A stretch of 64,000 bases of DNA. Origin: an uncultured Lachnospiraceae bacterium. GTDB lineage: Bacteria > Bacillota > Clostridia > Lachnospirales > Lachnospiraceae. Location: NCBI GenBank assembly GCA_910589075.1, contig CAJUSK010000020.1:22276-86275 (forward strand), written 5' to 3'. Below the pieces are notes generated by a model, which saw only the letters and a list, made by a program, of their open reading frames with translations, was not told where the DNA came from and made no database searches. Shown here one piece after another: positions 1-9,147 of this stretch. Each line of letters opens with the position of its first letter. The stretch's first letter is position 1. The position numbers and the translations under genes were made by a program.

Positions 1-936
1 TACAGCCAGGCAGACTACTGGCTGCTGCAGGAGTATGACTATTCATTCATGCCCAGGGAGCGGGTATACCAGAACGGCGTTTGGACAATCCGCTACCGGG
101 ACGCATGGGAAAACATCCTGGAACGCGCATACGCGGAATCAGATGAAAACACCTTTTTCGGGGCGTTTACAGACAGTGACGATACGCCCCGCAGAGGCAG
201 CCAGGGGGTGTCCGTGGCAGACGCATCGCCGCAGGCGTTTGAGGAATATTATAAAAAACTTGCACGCCTGGCAAAGCAGCGGGGGCGTGGCCTGATCTTT
301 ATAAATGCGTGGAACGAATGGGGAGAAGGGGCCTACATGGAGCCTGACGAATTATGGGGCTATGGGTACCTGGAGGCGGTAAAAAAGGTAATGGACGAGC
401 TGAACCGTCCGGAAGAAAGAGGGATGCTGCCAGAAGGAAACGGAATGCTGACGGAAGAAAGCGAGCTGTTGCCAAAAGAAAGCAGGATACTGCCGGAAAA
501 AAACCATGGGGTGCCCGCAAAGGATCCCGGGAGATACCTGTTACCATCCAGGCTGCGTGATGAGAAACTCCGTATCCATTACGGCCTGCTGAGCAGATGG
601 ATGACAAATAATGAGAAAGGCAGAAGAATTGCGCTGGTTTTGTCATCCCTGCATATCCATACGATCGCAATATACGGCATGGGGGATCTGGGGAGACATC
701 TGGCAGGAGAACTGGAGACCGGGCCCATCCAGGTAGCCTTTGGCTTTGACAGAAAGTCGGAGTTCCTAAAGATGGAGGACCCGCGGATGTATATCCGGGA
801 AAGGTACCCGGATCTGGATGCGGTGATCGTGACGCCGGTTGTTGAATATAAAGAAATCAGGACCTGGCTTGGAACGTTTTTCGATGTACCTGTTATATCC
901 CTGGAAGAACTGATTGCAGAGTGCGAAATACTATAA
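1..936 (+). CDS. WbsX-family glycosyltransferase, 5' end outside the window
   Basis: The frame is already open at base 1, so the start lies upstream; the first internal ATG at 49 is not the real start. The N-terminal part carries the signature of WbsX-type transferases, which build O-antigen-like polysaccharides: TPRRG, then FINAWNEWGEGAYMEPD near the middle. A linker of four seven-residue repeats follows (415-498). The last ~110 residues form a Rossmann-like module beginning IAIYGMGDLGRHL with a later GFD in the usual DN position. The next gene starts 16 bases after the stop, so the two are probably co-transcribed. The family call is secure from the motifs; acceptor and sugar are unknown. 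A similar tail module recurs in the five following genes. Confidence 0.8.
   Translation, partial: YSQADYWLLQEYDYSFMPRERVYQNGVWTIRYRDAWENILERAYAESDENTFFGAFTDSDDTPRRGSQGVSVADASPQAFEEYYKKLARLAKQRGRGLIFINAWNEWGEGAYMEPDELWGYGYLEAVKKVMDELNRPEERGMLPEGNGMLTEESELLPKESRILPEKNHGVPAKDPGRYLLPSRLRDEKLRIHYGLLSRWMTNNEKGRRIALVLSSLHIHTIAIYGMGDLGRHLAGELETGPIQVAFGFDRKSEFLKMEDPRMYIRERYPDLDAVIVTPVVEYKEIRTWLGTFFDVPVISLEELIAECEIL
415..498 (+). repeat. Four 21-bp in-frame repeats encoding a heptad linker
   Basis: Read in frame this stretch gives ERGMLPE, GNGMLTE, ESELLPK and ESRILPE, four seven-residue units of pattern (E/G)-x-x-(M/L/I)-L-(P/T)-(E/K). It separates the WbsX catalytic region from the Rossmann-like tail and probably acts as a proline-containing spacer. 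Unit length is kept while codons have diverged, so it is an old tandem duplication. Confidence 0.75.
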
Positions 937-952
937 AGGATGGATAAGGCAT

Positions 953-2332
953 ATGAGGATTATCGTATTCGGGACAGGGAATGTATATATGGCCAGCCGG
1001 GAGAAGCTGCAGGGGATGGACATTGCCGCTTTTTTAGACAACGATCCCCAAAAGCAGGGGACATATCTGGAGGGCAGGCTGATTGACGCACCGGAAAATA
1101 TTGGCCGGTACGCATATGACTGCATTGTGCTGGCCAGCGTGCACTATCAGGAGATGCGGGCGCAGCTTGAAGGAATGGGCATTGACAAAGACCTGATCAT
1201 CGACCGGGAAAACAGGGGGTACTGGAGTAAAATACGCAGGGTGGAAAGCTATGGGTGGGCGGAGAACAGCCTGGCAGACAGAAAAATCCTGCTCATTACC
1301 CATGACCTTTCCCTGACAGGCGCCCCGCTGATGCTGTATTACGGGGCATGCATCCTGAAAGAAAAGGGGTACGGCGTGAGTGTCTATTCAAAAGCCGACG
1401 GAAGGCTGCGCTACGACTACCTGCACAGAGGCATATCGGTTTCCATATTTGAGGAGTATGATTTCAGGGAAGAAGAGATCCGCCAGTACTTTGGACAGTA
1501 TGATCTGATCCTTGCCAATACGGTGGTGCTGTGGGGCCTTGTGGAGAAGCTGGAAAAGATGTCTGTCCCGGTTCTGTGGTGGCTCCATGAGGAAGACAAT
1601 GCGTATGACGAATATAAGGTCGGCAGGCTGCCTTCTTATGAAAATCTGCATGTGTACGGCGTGGGGAACCGGGCTGTAACATCCTATCGAAAACACGGCG
1701 GGAAACAGGAGATCGGCCGTCTTGTTTACGGCATCCCGTATGGCAGGGATACACAGAGGCCCCCAAAGAGGGACTGCGGAGGAAAAATCATCTATGCCGT
1801 GATTGGCTATCTGTCAAAACGCAAGGGCCAGGACATTTTTATTTCGGCTATAGAAAAGAACTGGGAGAGATGGAAAGACCAGGCAAAATTCTGGGTGATA
1901 GGAGCCGCTGCGCCGGACCAGGAAAAAGCGATGAAGGCCACGGGGAAGGCAGAGATGTATGGCAGCGTCAGCCATGAGCGGATGCTGGAACTATACAAAG
2001 AGATTGATGTGGTGGTATGCCCTTCCCGGAATGACCCCATGCCGGTGGTACTGACAGAAGGGATGATGCACAGAAAAGTGTGCATCGCATCCGATATGAC
2101 AGGGACGGCGGAGCTGATTACGCCTTTTGAAAACGGGCTGGTGTGCAGGGCAGATGATATAGAAAGCCTTTCGCAGCAGATAGAATGGACAATCAACCAC
2201 AGGGACAGATTTGAGGCAATCGGGGAGTGTGCGTACAGGACCTATCAGGAGAACTTTTCCCTGGAACAGTTCAGCCGGCGCCTGCTGGGGATTGTTGGGG
2301 GAATGATGCATCCGGGAAACACCTTAAATTGA
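953..2332 (+). CDS. GT4-type glycosyltransferase with N-terminal Rossmann-like module
   Basis: I start at ATG 953, preceded by AAGG sequences, rather than the in-frame ATG 914 that overlaps the previous gene; this gives 459 residues. Residues 1-85 are the Rossmann-like module (MRIIVFGTGNVYM, then FLDNDPQKQG). From about 110 a GT-B fold begins (LLITHDLSLTGAPLMLYYGA). Near 345-370 is the nucleotide-sugar donor site of GT4 enzymes (DVVVCPSRNDPMPVVLTEGM), followed by a GTAELI segment. It probably transfers a sugar from a nucleotide donor during surface-polysaccharide assembly on the cytoplasmic side. The module is at the N-terminus here but at or near the C-terminus in its neighbours. Donor and acceptor are not predictable. 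Confidence 0.8.
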   Translation: MRIIVFGTGNVYMASREKLQGMDIAAFLDNDPQKQGTYLEGRLIDAPENIGRYAYDCIVLASVHYQEMRAQLEGMGIDKDLIIDRENRGYWSKIRRVESYGWAENSLADRKILLITHDLSLTGAPLMLYYGACILKEKGYGVSVYSKADGRLRYDYLHRGISVSIFEEYDFREEEIRQYFGQYDLILANTVVLWGLVEKLEKMSVPVLWWLHEEDNAYDEYKVGRLPSYENLHVYGVGNRAVTSYRKHGGKQEIGRLVYGIPYGRDTQRPPKRDCGGKIIYAVIGYLSKRKGQDIFISAIEKNWERWKDQAKFWVIGAAAPDQEKAMKATGKAEMYGSVSHERMLELYKEIDVVVCPSRNDPMPVVLTEGMMHRKVCIASDMTGTAELITPFENGLVCRADDIESLSQQIEWTINHRDRFEAIGECAYRTYQENFSLEQFSRRLLGIVGGMMHPGNTLN

Positions 2333-2420
2333 GTCCGGATCCGGCTTATGGGAATGAGCCGGCCGGACTTTGAACCGGCATATGCAGAAACCATACGGGA
2401 TGTAGAAAAGGAAAGGGGCC

Positions 2421-3764
2421 ATGGAAGCAAACGTAACAATCATACTGCCATCCCTGAATGTGGCAGAGTACATAGGGGAATGCCTGGAAAGTGTAACAGG
2501 CCAGACGCTGAAAGAACTGGAAATCATCTGTGTGGATGCCGGTTCCACAGACGGCACCTGGGGGATACTGCAAAATTTTGCACAAAAAGATAAACGGATA
2601 AAGCTGCTGCACAGCAGGGAGAAAAGCTATGGCAGCCAGGTTAATCTGGGGCTTGAGAGGGCAGGCGGGCGGTATGTGGCCATCCTTGAAACAGACGACT
2701 ATGCGGCGCCGGATATGTATGAAACCCTGTACGAAACAGCGGCTTTATATGCTCTTGATTATGCGGCGGCCGACTTTGACTGCTTTTACACCTTTGAAAG
2801 CGGCGGGCGTCTGTTTGAACGCAGCCGGTTGTTTGGGGCGGAGCGGCCATGGTACGGCCGGGTGCTGTGCCCGGAACAGATTGCACAGCTGCGGCTTTCC
2901 GACTACCTGCTGTGGAAAGGGATTTACAGCAGGGAATTTCTGAACAAAAACCATATCAGGTTACATGAATCTCCGGGAGCGGCATACCAGGATATGGGGT
3001 TTTTGCAGCAGGTGAAAACATATGCAAAAAGTGCCATGTACATCGACCGCAGCCTGTACAGATACCGCCGGGACAGGGCGGAGGCGTCCAGCTTCCATCT
3101 GGAAGGGTTAAGCTATTATCAGAAGGAGTTTGCTTGGATTGAGGAGGAACTGAGGCTGCCTGAAAAAATGGATGCACTGCATGGAGAGAACTACCTGGCC
3201 ACGATGGCATGGGCATTTCTGGGGAAATATGATGAGATTCTCAAACGGCTTGGATATGACTGGGAAGATAAGCGGCTGCAAAGCCCCTGCCGGTGGTTTG
3301 TGAAACGGCTGAAAACAGCAATGGAGCAGAACACTCTCAGACCCTGCCGTCAGAACGCATGGTATTGGGAAGAACTGCTGATACTCATGGAATCCGGGGC
3401 CGGCCATGCCCGGTGGCTGTCTGATAAAAACAGGAAACCAGAAGAGGGCAGGAGGGGCCTTCTGAACCGGATCGGCGGCAGGCCGGCCATTATCTGGGGA
3501 TGCGGGGCATATGGGGAGAAGCTGCTGCTTTTCTGCTTCCATAACAGCATCCCGGTTCTGGCATTTACGGACAACAGCCCTGAGCTGCAGGGAGAGACAT
3601 TTTATGGCTATGAAATACTGCCGCCCTGCCAGGCCAGCAAGGCCTCCAAAGGCGCTGTGATCCTTATTTCGCCGGTAAGGGCTTCTGAACAGATCATGAG
3701 ACAGCTGTCAGAAATGGGAATCGCGGACAGGGGGATTGTCCCGGATTTTTCCGGCGGGATATGA
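2421..3764 (+). CDS. GT2-family glycosyltransferase with C-terminal Rossmann-like module
   Basis: 447 residues, ATG preceded by AAAGGAAAGG. The N-terminus is a typical GT-A fold of family GT2: TIILPSLNVAEYIGECLESV, CVDAGSTDGT, and the metal-binding region LETDDYA near residue 92. A middle helical part includes LYRYRRDRAEASS. From about residue 355 the tail IIWGCGAYGEKLL ... TDNSPELQGETFYGYEI is the same Rossmann-like module as in the flanking genes. It is a paralogue of the next gene over its whole length, including the ESPGAA-Q-D stretch. Likely adds one residue of the repeat unit. Confidence 0.85.
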   Translation: MEANVTIILPSLNVAEYIGECLESVTGQTLKELEIICVDAGSTDGTWGILQNFAQKDKRIKLLHSREKSYGSQVNLGLERAGGRYVAILETDDYAAPDMYETLYETAALYALDYAAADFDCFYTFESGGRLFERSRLFGAERPWYGRVLCPEQIAQLRLSDYLLWKGIYSREFLNKNHIRLHESPGAAYQDMGFLQQVKTYAKSAMYIDRSLYRYRRDRAEASSFHLEGLSYYQKEFAWIEEELRLPEKMDALHGENYLATMAWAFLGKYDEILKRLGYDWEDKRLQSPCRWFVKRLKTAMEQNTLRPCRQNAWYWEELLILMESGAGHARWLSDKNRKPEEGRRGLLNRIGGRPAIIWGCGAYGEKLLLFCFHNSIPVLAFTDNSPELQGETFYGYEILPPCQASKASKGAVILISPVRASEQIMRQLSEMGIADRGIVPDFSGGI

Positions 3765-3827
3765 GAGGCCGGCATCTGACAAGCCCTGTATGAGTATACA
3801 ACCATAGACGAAAAGAGGAGAAAGACC

Positions 3828-5192
3828 ATGCCCAAAGCCACACTGATCCTGCCGTCACTGAACGTAGGCGGCTACATAGAAGAATGCCTGGAAAGCGTCC
3901 GGTGCCAGAGCCTGGAGGATATCGAGATCCTGTGCATAGACGCCGGGTCCACGGACGGCACATACGAAATCCTCCGGGAACATGCAGCCGCAGACAGCCG
4001 CATCCGCCTGATCCGTTCCCAGGTAAGAAGCTACGGATACCAGGTGAACCTGGGCTTTTCCATGGCCCGGGGGGAATACGTGGGGATCGTGGAGACAGAT
4101 GACAGCATAGAGCCTGACATGTACGAAACCCTGTGCCGGGTGGCCACAGAAGAAGGCCTTGATTATGCCAAAGGAGGCTTTTACACAATGGCCACGCCCT
4201 GTGAGGGGGAACGCTACCTGCTGGAGCATCCCCTTCCGGATACGGGCAGGCTGCTGTCCCATACCTACTATACAGACAGCCCGCTTTCGCCGGACGTCTA
4301 TATCTGGAACGGCGTCTACCGCAGAGAGTTCCTTGAAAGGAACCGGATCCGTCTGAATGAAAGTCCCGGCGCCGCCTTCCAGGACTGCGGGCTGCGCTAC
4401 CTGACAGACATGAACCTGGAGAGAGGGATGTTCATCGACAGGCTGCTGTACAGATACCGCCGTGACAATGCTGCTTCCTCCACCTATGATCCCCGGTTTG
4501 CCCGGTTCAACCTTCAGGAATGCCGCTACATCCGCGCCAGGATGGATGAACAGGGGATGAGGGACCGTGCAAGGCGTGCCTTTATGGCCAGGGAGAGTGT
4601 GATGATGGCCCTCTCCCCTTATATGACCTACCGGGAGCACAGCCGGCCGGACGAAGCCATCCGCAGGGATATGGAAGAGATGAGAGAGATGATCTGTCGT
4701 GACCGTGAGGCGGGGCTGCTTGCGCGGAGAGAGATGCACCCGGACCTTTACCTGGAGATGCGCCTGTTTACGGAAAACCCGGAGGCTTATGAGGCCTATG
4801 CGGGGATACGGGCGGGGATAAACAGCAGCATCTACGGAGATTTTGTCCGTGAGATGAAAGAAAAAGAGCAGATCGTTTTATGCTGCGCAGGGAAGGCGGC
4901 GAAATTCGCCCTGTGCCTGATGCGGATGAACGGGTTGGGGAATATCGCCTGTGTCTGTGACAATAACAGCGCCCTCTGGGGCGGGACATATCATGGATGG
5001 GAAGTGGTGGGCCTGCAGGAGGCAGTACATAGGTATCCAAAGGCCCACTACCTGGTAACGAACAGGGCCTGCCCAGAGGAGATCCTAAAGCAGCTAAAAG
5101 GATATGGGATCCGGGAGAAAGCCATGTCCGCCTACACCCTACCCCTGCAGGCCTTTGGGAGCACCAACCTGTTTATGCGGGATATGGACTGA
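3828..5192 (+). CDS. GT2-family glycosyltransferase, paralogue of the preceding gene
   Basis: 454 residues; ATG follows AAGAGGAGAAAG. Domain order matches the preceding gene: GT2 GT-A domain (TLILPSLNVGGYIEECLESV, CIDAGSTDGT, VETDDSI), a helical middle with RLNESPGAAFQDCG and LLYRYRRDNAASS, then the module IVLCCAGKAAKFAL ... CDNNSALWGGTYHGWEV. Here the usual G-x-G loop reads CCAGKAAK, so the nucleotide-binding glycines are partly lost. The 63-bp gap to the upstream gene and the shared architecture point to a tandem duplication followed by divergence, probably to add a different sugar or linkage. Confidence 0.85.
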   Translation: MPKATLILPSLNVGGYIEECLESVRCQSLEDIEILCIDAGSTDGTYEILREHAAADSRIRLIRSQVRSYGYQVNLGFSMARGEYVGIVETDDSIEPDMYETLCRVATEEGLDYAKGGFYTMATPCEGERYLLEHPLPDTGRLLSHTYYTDSPLSPDVYIWNGVYRREFLERNRIRLNESPGAAFQDCGLRYLTDMNLERGMFIDRLLYRYRRDNAASSTYDPRFARFNLQECRYIRARMDEQGMRDRARRAFMARESVMMALSPYMTYREHSRPDEAIRRDMEEMREMICRDREAGLLARREMHPDLYLEMRLFTENPEAYEAYAGIRAGINSSIYGDFVREMKEKEQIVLCCAGKAAKFALCLMRMNGLGNIACVCDNNSALWGGTYHGWEVVGLQEAVHRYPKAHYLVTNRACPEEILKQLKGYGIREKAMSAYTLPLQAFGSTNLFMRDMD

Positions 5193-5293
5193 CAGGTGGA
5201 ACCACACAAAGAACAGGCGCCTGGAGTGAGCCGCGCGCCGGAATCGTTTGGTAAATACGCAGAAAGCAGAGGCTGAGAAAAAGGAGCACAACC

Positions 5294-7774
5294 ATGACAC
5301 AGGAGGAGAGAAGGAAAGAACTGCCCGGCGCCATTCTCAGATGGTACGGGATGGAAACGGGGAGCCGTGTGGCCTGCATCGTTACGGAGAAGGGATGCAG
5401 CATACAGGTGGCGGAAAGCCTGGAAGAGAGAGGGCTTTTTGTCACCCGTGTTCCCCTTGCGCAGACAGAAGGGGGATATACGGGCAGCCGTGATATGGTG
5501 ACTGGTGACAGTGGGGCTGACAGCATGGGTATATCCGATGCCAGGGGCATCCCTGTCACCTCTGGAAGTTATGACTTTGTGGTTGCAGTGGACGTCATTT
5601 CCTATGCCCACAGTCCGGCAGCCATGCTCCGGCAGGCCAGGGGGCTTTTGCATCCAAAGGGGCGGCTTTTGCTTGCTGCGGACAACCGCCTGGGTATCCG
5701 CTACTTTTGCGGGGATCGGGATACCTATACATGGAAAACTTATGACGGCATAGAAAACTATACCCATCTGCGCCCCTGGGAGCGGGCGTCCATGGAAGGG
5801 CGTTCCTATGCCATGGCTGAACTGGAGAGTTTTTTGGAGGAGGCGGGATTTGGCCGCCGCCGCTTTTACTCGGTGTTTCCCCGGTTGGAAAACCCCCAGC
5901 TTCTGCTGGCCCATGGTTACATCCCCAACGAGGGTTTGGATATACGGCTGTTTCCGGAATACAACAGCCCGGAAACCGTGTTTTTACTGGAAGAGGAACT
6001 TTATCCGTCCCTGCTGGAAAACGGCCTGCTCCACGCCATGGCCAACGGCTTTTTTGTGGAATGCCCCATATCCGGATCCTTCCATCCGGCGGATCAGGTG
6101 ACCCTGTCCGGGGAGCGGGGGCCGGAGAATGCCATGGCTACCATCCTGAAACAGGGCGGTACAGTGGAAAAACGGGCGTTATATCCCGCAGGGCAGGCAC
6201 GGATCCGCCGCCTGTATGAGAACAACTGCTATCTGACAGAGCAGGGTGTAGCCATGATACCGGGGGAGATTCACGGGGAAGCCTTTGTAATGCCCTATGT
6301 GCCAGGGATACCGGCCAATGACTGCCTGCGGGGGCTGCTTGCCACGGACAAAGAGACTTTCCTTGCGAAGCTGGATGAACTGTGGGAAACCATCCTGAAC
6401 TCCTCAGAGCATGCCGGCCCAAATGAGGTGGACTGGGAGAAGTTTGAGCCGGGATGGGAGAACCGCAAAAAGGATGACCCTGGAAGGGGAAAATGGGAGA
6501 GTCTGGCTCATGCCCATGGGGAGGGGCCTGGAGGCCCCGGCCCCATCCTGAAGCGGGGATACCTGGATCTGGTGTCCCTGAACTGTTTTTATTATGAAGG
6601 GCGGTTTGTATTTTACGACCAGGAGCTGTATCTGGAGAACGTGCCGGCCAGGGCCATTCTGCTTAGGACCATCGAGTTTATTTATAAATTCAACGACCAC
6701 CTGGACACCATTATCCCCAGGTCGGATCTGCTTGACCGATACGGGATCGGGGAGCATATGGGGCTGTACCAGCGGTTTGTGGGCCTGTTCCTTGCCAGAC
6801 TGAGGGCAGACGACGGGCTGTCGGACTATTATAAGGAAGGCAGGCGGGAGTATGAGACGGTGATGGAAAACCGCCGCCGGCTGAACTACCAGGCAGGAAA
6901 CTATGAGAAAATCTTTTGTGACATCTTTCACCATACAAAAGGCCGTCGGCTTTACCTGTTCGGCTCAGGCAAGTATGCCCGCCTGTTCCGGGAGCGGTAT
7001 GGAAGCGTCTTTTCCATAGCCGGCTATCTTGATAACGATAAGGAGCGTCAGGGGAAAGAAACGGATGGCCTGCCTGTTTACGGCCCCAGGGAACTGGAGC
7101 GGATGAATCCGGCGGAGTATAAGGTGATGGTGTGCATCCGGGATTACATGCCGGTGGTAAAGCAGCTGATGCAGGCAGGTATCCCTAATTTCAGCGTGTA
7201 CGACCCGGCTGTGACATACCCATGTGATGAGGGGATGCAGAAGAATACCAATGCCCTGCCGTCAGCCGTACGGCCAGGGGGAGCGCCTGCCGGGGCTGTG
7301 CCGGAGGGCATATCCCCGGAGCCGGAGAAACCGTACAACGTAGGTTATGTGGCGGGGGTATTCGACATGTTCCATATGGGGCACCTGAACCTGCTGCGCC
7401 GTGCAAAGGAGCAGTGCAGCCATCTGATCGTGGGGGTGGTGACAGACGAAGGTGTCATCAGACACAAAAGATCCCGTCCCCGGATTCCGTATGAGGAGAG
7501 ACTTGCCATTGTGGCGGCCTGCCGGTATGTGGACGAGGCAGTGGAAATCCCTCTGGATCAGGGAGATACGGACGAGGCATACCGCCGTTACGGCTTTGAT
7601 GTGCAGTTTTCGGGAAGCGACTATGCGGATGACCCCAGATGGCAGGCAAAGCGGGAGTTTTTACAGAGACAGGGCTCGGATCTGGTGTTTTTCCCCTATA
7701 CGGAGGGCGTGAGCACCACGATGCGCAAGGATATGCTGGACGGAAAAGCTGACGAGGGCAGTAAAACCGACTGA
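5294..7774 (+). CDS. Fusion: methyltransferase, kinase-like, Rossmann-like and cytidylyltransferase domains
   Basis: 826 residues; ATG preceded by AAGGAG. Residues ~1-230 resemble a class I SAM methyltransferase (DFVVAVDVISYAHSP, then LHPKGRLLLAADNRLGIRYF). Residues ~260-500 contain LDLVSLNCF and RFVFYDQEL near 423-440, whose D-x4-N and D-x-E spacing resembles a kinase-type phosphotransferase core. Residues ~550-640 are the shared module (RLYLFGSGKYARLF, YLDNDKERQG). After a linker, residues 681-815 are a TagD-like cytidylyltransferase: VAGVFDMFHMGHLNLL (HxGH motif) and EGVSTTMRKDML. TagD makes CDP-glycerol for teichoic acids, so a CDP-activated alcohol is likely made here. The methyltransferase-kinase pairing recalls WbdD-type chain terminators; that part is inference. 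Confidence 0.72.
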   Translation: MTQEERRKELPGAILRWYGMETGSRVACIVTEKGCSIQVAESLEERGLFVTRVPLAQTEGGYTGSRDMVTGDSGADSMGISDARGIPVTSGSYDFVVAVDVISYAHSPAAMLRQARGLLHPKGRLLLAADNRLGIRYFCGDRDTYTWKTYDGIENYTHLRPWERASMEGRSYAMAELESFLEEAGFGRRRFYSVFPRLENPQLLLAHGYIPNEGLDIRLFPEYNSPETVFLLEEELYPSLLENGLLHAMANGFFVECPISGSFHPADQVTLSGERGPENAMATILKQGGTVEKRALYPAGQARIRRLYENNCYLTEQGVAMIPGEIHGEAFVMPYVPGIPANDCLRGLLATDKETFLAKLDELWETILNSSEHAGPNEVDWEKFEPGWENRKKDDPGRGKWESLAHAHGEGPGGPGPILKRGYLDLVSLNCFYYEGRFVFYDQELYLENVPARAILLRTIEFIYKFNDHLDTIIPRSDLLDRYGIGEHMGLYQRFVGLFLARLRADDGLSDYYKEGRREYETVMENRRRLNYQAGNYEKIFCDIFHHTKGRRLYLFGSGKYARLFRERYGSVFSIAGYLDNDKERQGKETDGLPVYGPRELERMNPAEYKVMVCIRDYMPVVKQLMQAGIPNFSVYDPAVTYPCDEGMQKNTNALPSAVRPGGAPAGAVPEGISPEPEKPYNVGYVAGVFDMFHMGHLNLLRRAKEQCSHLIVGVVTDEGVIRHKRSRPRIPYEERLAIVAACRYVDEAVEIPLDQGDTDEAYRRYGFDVQFSGSDYADDPRWQAKREFLQRQGSDLVFFPYTEGVSTTMRKDMLDGKADEGSKTD

Positions 7775-7865
7775 GGGCAGGAAGCGGGCCGGACAGGCAG
7801 GACAGAAAACAGCAAAAGCGGCTGGTAAACAGGTAAGACCCTGTATCATAAGATGGAGGTAGTGT

Positions 7866-9140
7866 ATGGAAAAGGTATGCGCAATGGGAGGCGTCATATT
7901 CAGTACGGAAAAGCCGGGCCGGAGCATCTGCCAGCTGCGGGAGGCGGGCATCGGGGGAATCATGTTTGATTTTGGCCTGTTTGTGTCGCCTGAATGGGTG
8001 TTTCAGGAACGGGGAAAGAAAGAAGGGGAGCGGGAGATGGACCCCGCCCGTATGCAAAAATGCTTTGACAAAGCGTCAGATGCCTTTGACGCTCATGATT
8101 TCCTGCCTTCCATTGCCCGCCTGCCCTTTGTCAGCCCGGGGACAGAGATCAGAGACACAGGCCTGAACAGATTGGTTCTGGAGATCGATACAGCGTGTAT
8201 CCGCGCCTGTGAACGGATGGGTATCCGGGAGATCATTGTGCAGCCATTGTTTACAGGGATTGAAAGGGACGATCTATGGGAGGCCAACCGGGCATTTTTC
8301 CTCGCCCTGTCAGACACTTGCGAAAAGGAGGAAACCCGGATTTTACTGATAAACCAGTGCCGCAGCCAAAGTGGACGGCTTTCCCGGGGCATCTGCTCGG
8401 ACGGTGTCCAGGCGGCCCGGTGGGTGGATGCACTGAACCGGGAGGCGGGGCAGGAGAGATTTGGCTTCTGCCTGGATATGGGGATCTGTAACCTGTGCAG
8501 ACAGGATATACAGGGGATGGTATTGTCGCTGGGCAGTCGTATCCGCGGGGTGATCCTGACGGAAAACGACGGAGAACACATGGCCCGGCTGCTGCCATTT
8601 ACCAGTGCATACATGCGCCAGTCCACCATGGACTGGCTGGGACTGATCCGGGGCCTGCGCCGGACCGGGTTCGACGGCTTCCTCATACTGGAGACGACAG
8701 ATACGACGGTGGCTTTTTCCCCGCTTTTGCAGCCGTCGCTGGTGGCGGTGTACAGTGCTTTGCTGGATTATTTTGCCCTGCAGATCGGGATCGAGAATGA
8801 CCTGAAAAAGTATGAGAAGATTGTATTATTCGGGGCTGGGAATATGTGCCGAAATTACATGAAATGTTATGGAGAGAAATATCCGCCGCTGTTTACCTGC
8901 GACAATAATCCGAAACTGTGGGGAAGCCGGTTTGAGGGGCTGGAGGTGAAAAACCCGGAGGAACTAAGACATCTGCCGGGAGACTGGGGTGTGATTATCT
9001 GCAATATGTTTTATCGTGAGATTGAAGCCCAACTGCGTTCCATGGGGATAGAAAATATCGGGTATTTCAATGATGAATACATGCCTTCCTTTTATTTTGA
9101 CAGACTGAAGCGGGATGTGGAGGATGAGGAAGAGGCATAA
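7866..9140 (+). CDS. Sugar-isomerase-like TIM-barrel protein with C-terminal Rossmann-like module
   Basis: 424 residues; ATG follows ATGGAGGTAGTGT. Residues ~1-300 look like the xylose-isomerase-like / AP-endonuclease-2 barrel: strands such as IGGIMFDFGL, REIIVQPLF, FGFCLDMGICNLC and GFLILETTD, with acidic and histidine residues at strand ends that would hold a metal. Residues ~310-400 are the shared module (IVLFGAGNMCRNYM, FTCDNNPKLWGSRFEGLEV). Last intact gene of the polysaccharide operon before the mobile island; only 7 bp separate its stop from the IS remnant, so downstream operon genes may have been lost. Substrate unknown; epimerase or isomerase of a sugar or polyol is the best guess. 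Confidence 0.65.
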   Translation: MEKVCAMGGVIFSTEKPGRSICQLREAGIGGIMFDFGLFVSPEWVFQERGKKEGEREMDPARMQKCFDKASDAFDAHDFLPSIARLPFVSPGTEIRDTGLNRLVLEIDTACIRACERMGIREIIVQPLFTGIERDDLWEANRAFFLALSDTCEKEETRILLINQCRSQSGRLSRGICSDGVQAARWVDALNREAGQERFGFCLDMGICNLCRQDIQGMVLSLGSRIRGVILTENDGEHMARLLPFTSAYMRQSTMDWLGLIRGLRRTGFDGFLILETTDTTVAFSPLLQPSLVAVYSALLDYFALQIGIENDLKKYEKIVLFGAGNMCRNYMKCYGEKYPPLFTCDNNPKLWGSRFEGLEVKNPEELRHLPGDWGVIICNMFYREIEAQLRSMGIENIGYFNDEYMPSFYFDRLKRDVEDEEEA

Positions 9141-9147
9141 AGGGCGA

